From Bacteroides acidifaciens (GTDB lineage: Bacteria > Bacteroidota > Bacteroidia > Bacteroidales > Bacteroidaceae): a stretch of 64,000 bases of DNA. The notes under the pieces are model-generated. The model had not been told where the DNA came from. It was given only the letters and a program-made list of their open reading frames with translations, and made no database searches. Within the stretch, counting starts at the first letter, position 1; each line of letters opens with the position of its first letter. The stretch covers positions 480,649-544,648 of the forward strand of contig NZ_CAEUHO010000005.1 in NCBI RefSeq assembly GCF_903181435.1, written 5' to 3'. The position numbers were made by a program, and so were the translations under genes. Shown one piece after another: positions 62,861 through 64,000 of this stretch.

Positions 62861-63045
62861 ATGAGGAAGAAGAGGATGGCGAATGGATGACGTCCATGCA
62901 AATTTTGAGTTATTTGCAGACAAAGACACGTGATAAGTTGGCTATCAATAAGGTAGCGAAATTCGGTCGCACATTCCAAAAATTGAATATACCTTGCCGG
63001 AAATCTTATTGGGGGACGCTTTATCATTTGGTGAGGATGGAGTGA
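62857..63045 (+). pseudogene. C-terminal fragment of a DUF3874/VirE-type protein
   Basis: Sixty-two codons ending in TGA: YHEEEEDGEWMTSMQILSYL, QTKTRDKLAINKVAKFGRTF, QKLNIPCRKSYWGTLYHLVR, ME. The MTSxQILxYLQxKT...KFGRxxQKLxIPxxK...GTLYHL pattern is the C-terminus of the Bacteroides proteins with VirE N-terminal and DUF3874 (primase/helicase-like) domains. No start and no upstream part remain. It is directly fused to the truncated histidine kinase, so a large deletion or recombination joined two genes here. Confidence 0.72.
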
Positions 63046-63089
63046 TGGGGATGGCACATCTGTGATGTCGTTACAATATAAGTAGGTGT

Positions 63090-63114
63090 CCTGAGGGTAA
63101 AACTTACCCTCAGG
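63090..63114. repeat. Perfect 11-bp palindrome with 3-nt loop
   Basis: CCTGAGGGTAA - AAC - TTACCCTCAGG, about 45 bp after the DUF3874 remnant. Further GAGGGTA words follow near 63180-63195. No T-run, so not a canonical terminator; its function is unknown. Confidence 0.6.
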
Positions 63115-63314
63115 GGGTAAATGTGTTTTGCTCTCATAGTTGGAAAGGCCGATGAATAAGGGGATGTAGAAGAATTATGAGGGTATGAGGGTAAAGTATG
63201 CATGAAAAATATTTGTAGAGTAAATTAGGAATTACTCTATAAGTGTATGTGCAATTGTCTGTTTCTTAAAAATCAATGTCTGTTTAATGTAATGTTTGTT
63301 TTGTCATATCAAAC

Positions 63315-63322
63315 TAATTTTG
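63315..63322 (+). promoter_or_regulatory. -7 box without an assigned gene
   Basis: TAATTTTG (TAnnTTTG) with TTTG words 12-20 bp upstream. Downstream there is only a 21-codon ORF (63363-63428, starting MNKGENMIICNS) before a terminator at 63674. Confidence 0.45.
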
Positions 63323-63328
63323 CCCCCA

Positions 63329-63712
63329 AATAATAGTGGTAGCTTTTTGTAATATTGTTGTTATGAATAAAGGAGAGAATATGATAATATGTAATAGTCC
63401 GTTGACAAAGATTTTATTAACCAGATAGGAGTCCTATTTTATGATTTTCGGATGTGTGCTTACATTTATAAGTTATCATTTGTTTTATTAGTTGGAAAAA
63501 TGCTTTGGTTTTGTTGTTTATATATAGTTATATGATATAGTTGCTGTGAAGCACCTTGTTTCCCTAGAAAGTCCATGCCCCTACCATTTTTTATTTGTGG
63601 TAATATAAGAAAAATGGAGTAATGGAGTTTTGCTGCCTGGGAAGGTAGCTATTGTTTGTTTTGTTTGTGTGACGCATCCTTTTTTCAGTGGGAAAAAGGA
63701 TGCTTTTTTTTA
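63329..63712 (+). ncRNA. Candidate untranslated transcript
   Basis: A predicted promoter (63315-63322) and a strong intrinsic terminator (63674-63712) bracket about 380 nt without a convincing ORF. No signature of tmRNA, RNase P or SRP RNA was recognised. It could be a small RNA, or decayed sequence whose terminator has survived. Confidence 0.25.
63674..63712 (+). terminator. Strong intrinsic terminator
   Basis: An 11-bp perfect stem GCATCCTTTTT / AAAAAGGATGC with an 8-nt loop, then eight T residues. No gene ends just upstream. Confidence 0.85.
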
Positions 63713-64000
63713 ATATAAATCTTGGCTTATATCTTGCTTATAAATAAACGGCTCAGTTGTAATTCTTGGGGGATTTGGTTCAGGGCACAGCCATGTCCCT
63801 AAAAAATGATTCATTCCCGTGCGGAAATGCACCAAATCTCCAATTATCTGTATCCAAACTAGCTAAAAACTCTCTTACTGGTTTTTTATGCTATAATCCG
63901 GTTTCAGCCGTTTCAGTTTTATTCGCAAACGACTTGGCAGAAGGGGATAGCGGCTGAAAGCGGAAAAAAATACCCCCTGCGAGAATAGGTTGTAGCCAGG
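63713..64000. other. Unassigned end region
   Basis: No gene is convincing. The plus strand has a 63-codon frame (63766-63957). The minus strand is open for about 38 codons, reading KKPVREFLASLDTDNWRFGA and FPHGNESFFRDMAVP before a stop, without a start codon. The minus reading looks more protein-like, but neither can be assigned. TTTCAGCCG and CGGCTGAAA near 63900 and 63950 form a 9-bp inverted pair. Confidence 0.3.

Noticed and set aside
63766..63957. 63-codon plus-strand ORF near the window end
   Set aside because: There is no family pattern or promoter, and the opposite strand is equally open; left unassigned.

Overview
The window is a stretch of chromosome from a Bacteroides species (order Bacteroidales). 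The evidence is a SusC/SusD pair beside a hybrid two-component regulator, several -7 boxes of the form TAnnTTTG with no Shine-Dalgarno signals, and lineage-typical genes such as a long LptF-like permease, MetA/MetY methionine synthesis and a TPP-controlled outer-membrane receptor-PnuC-type transporter-thiamine pyrophosphokinase operon. The closest species cannot be fixed from sequence alone.

Layout. 1-1025: 3' end of a 23S rRNA, a 5S rRNA and its terminator. 1211-2518: a GMP synthase whose glutaminase half is reduced. 2830-8211: a nested mobile-element region. Two 1464-bp copies of one ISL3-like element lie in inverted orientation, and an IS4-family element sits inside a roughly 180-bp MITE-like sequence between them. 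A split Rpn-family nuclease gene has its two ends on opposite strands. Target-site footprints indicate that the interior inverted by recombination between the two copies. 8293-8366: tRNA-Met(CAT).

8591-18277: mostly core genes on the + strand. These are a START-like protein, an LptF/G permease, ribBA, an aspartate aminotransferase, an antisense-strand 2[4Fe-4S] ferredoxin, then metA - U32 peptidase - membrane zinc-ribbon protein with ATGA overlaps, and a GNAT enzyme. 18854-26207 (minus): a TonB-dependent receptor, a LuxR-type regulator, a FAD oxidoreductase, radA and ansA. 26371-31567: a threonine operon with a Thr-rich leader peptide, thrA (aspartokinase/homoserine dehydrogenase), an ApgM-family protein standing where homoserine kinase is expected, and thrC. 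31699-35274 (minus): TPP riboswitch, thiamine outer-membrane receptor, PnuC/PnuT transporter and thiamine pyrophosphokinase. 35389-39268: an MscS channel, a DJ-1/PfpI protein, a small hypothetical protein, and divergent metY and lrp.

39703-58390: a polysaccharide utilization locus. A minus-strand operon (beta-helix GH141-like protein, TIM-barrel-like secreted protein, SGNH-like DUF5040-type protein, GH29 fucosidase) diverges from susC-susD. A hybrid two-component sensor follows on the minus strand, then a GH3 enzyme and an SGNH esterase on the plus strand. The predicted substrate is an esterified, fucose-containing glycan. 58503-62126: a cation/proton antiporter, a lipoprotein and a hexapeptide acetyltransferase. 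62184-63045: gene remnants (a response regulator with a stop codon and frameshifts, the first codons of a histidine kinase, and the tail of a DUF3874/VirE-type protein). 63046-64000 has no convincing gene but contains a promoter-terminator pair.

Main points of interest: the inverted IS footprint, the Thr leader with alternative pairings, the Glu111 MetA paired with MetY, the degenerate GMP synthase glutaminase domain, two exact-period 22-bp degenerate intergenic arrays, and two stem-loop repeats inserted into coding sequence.
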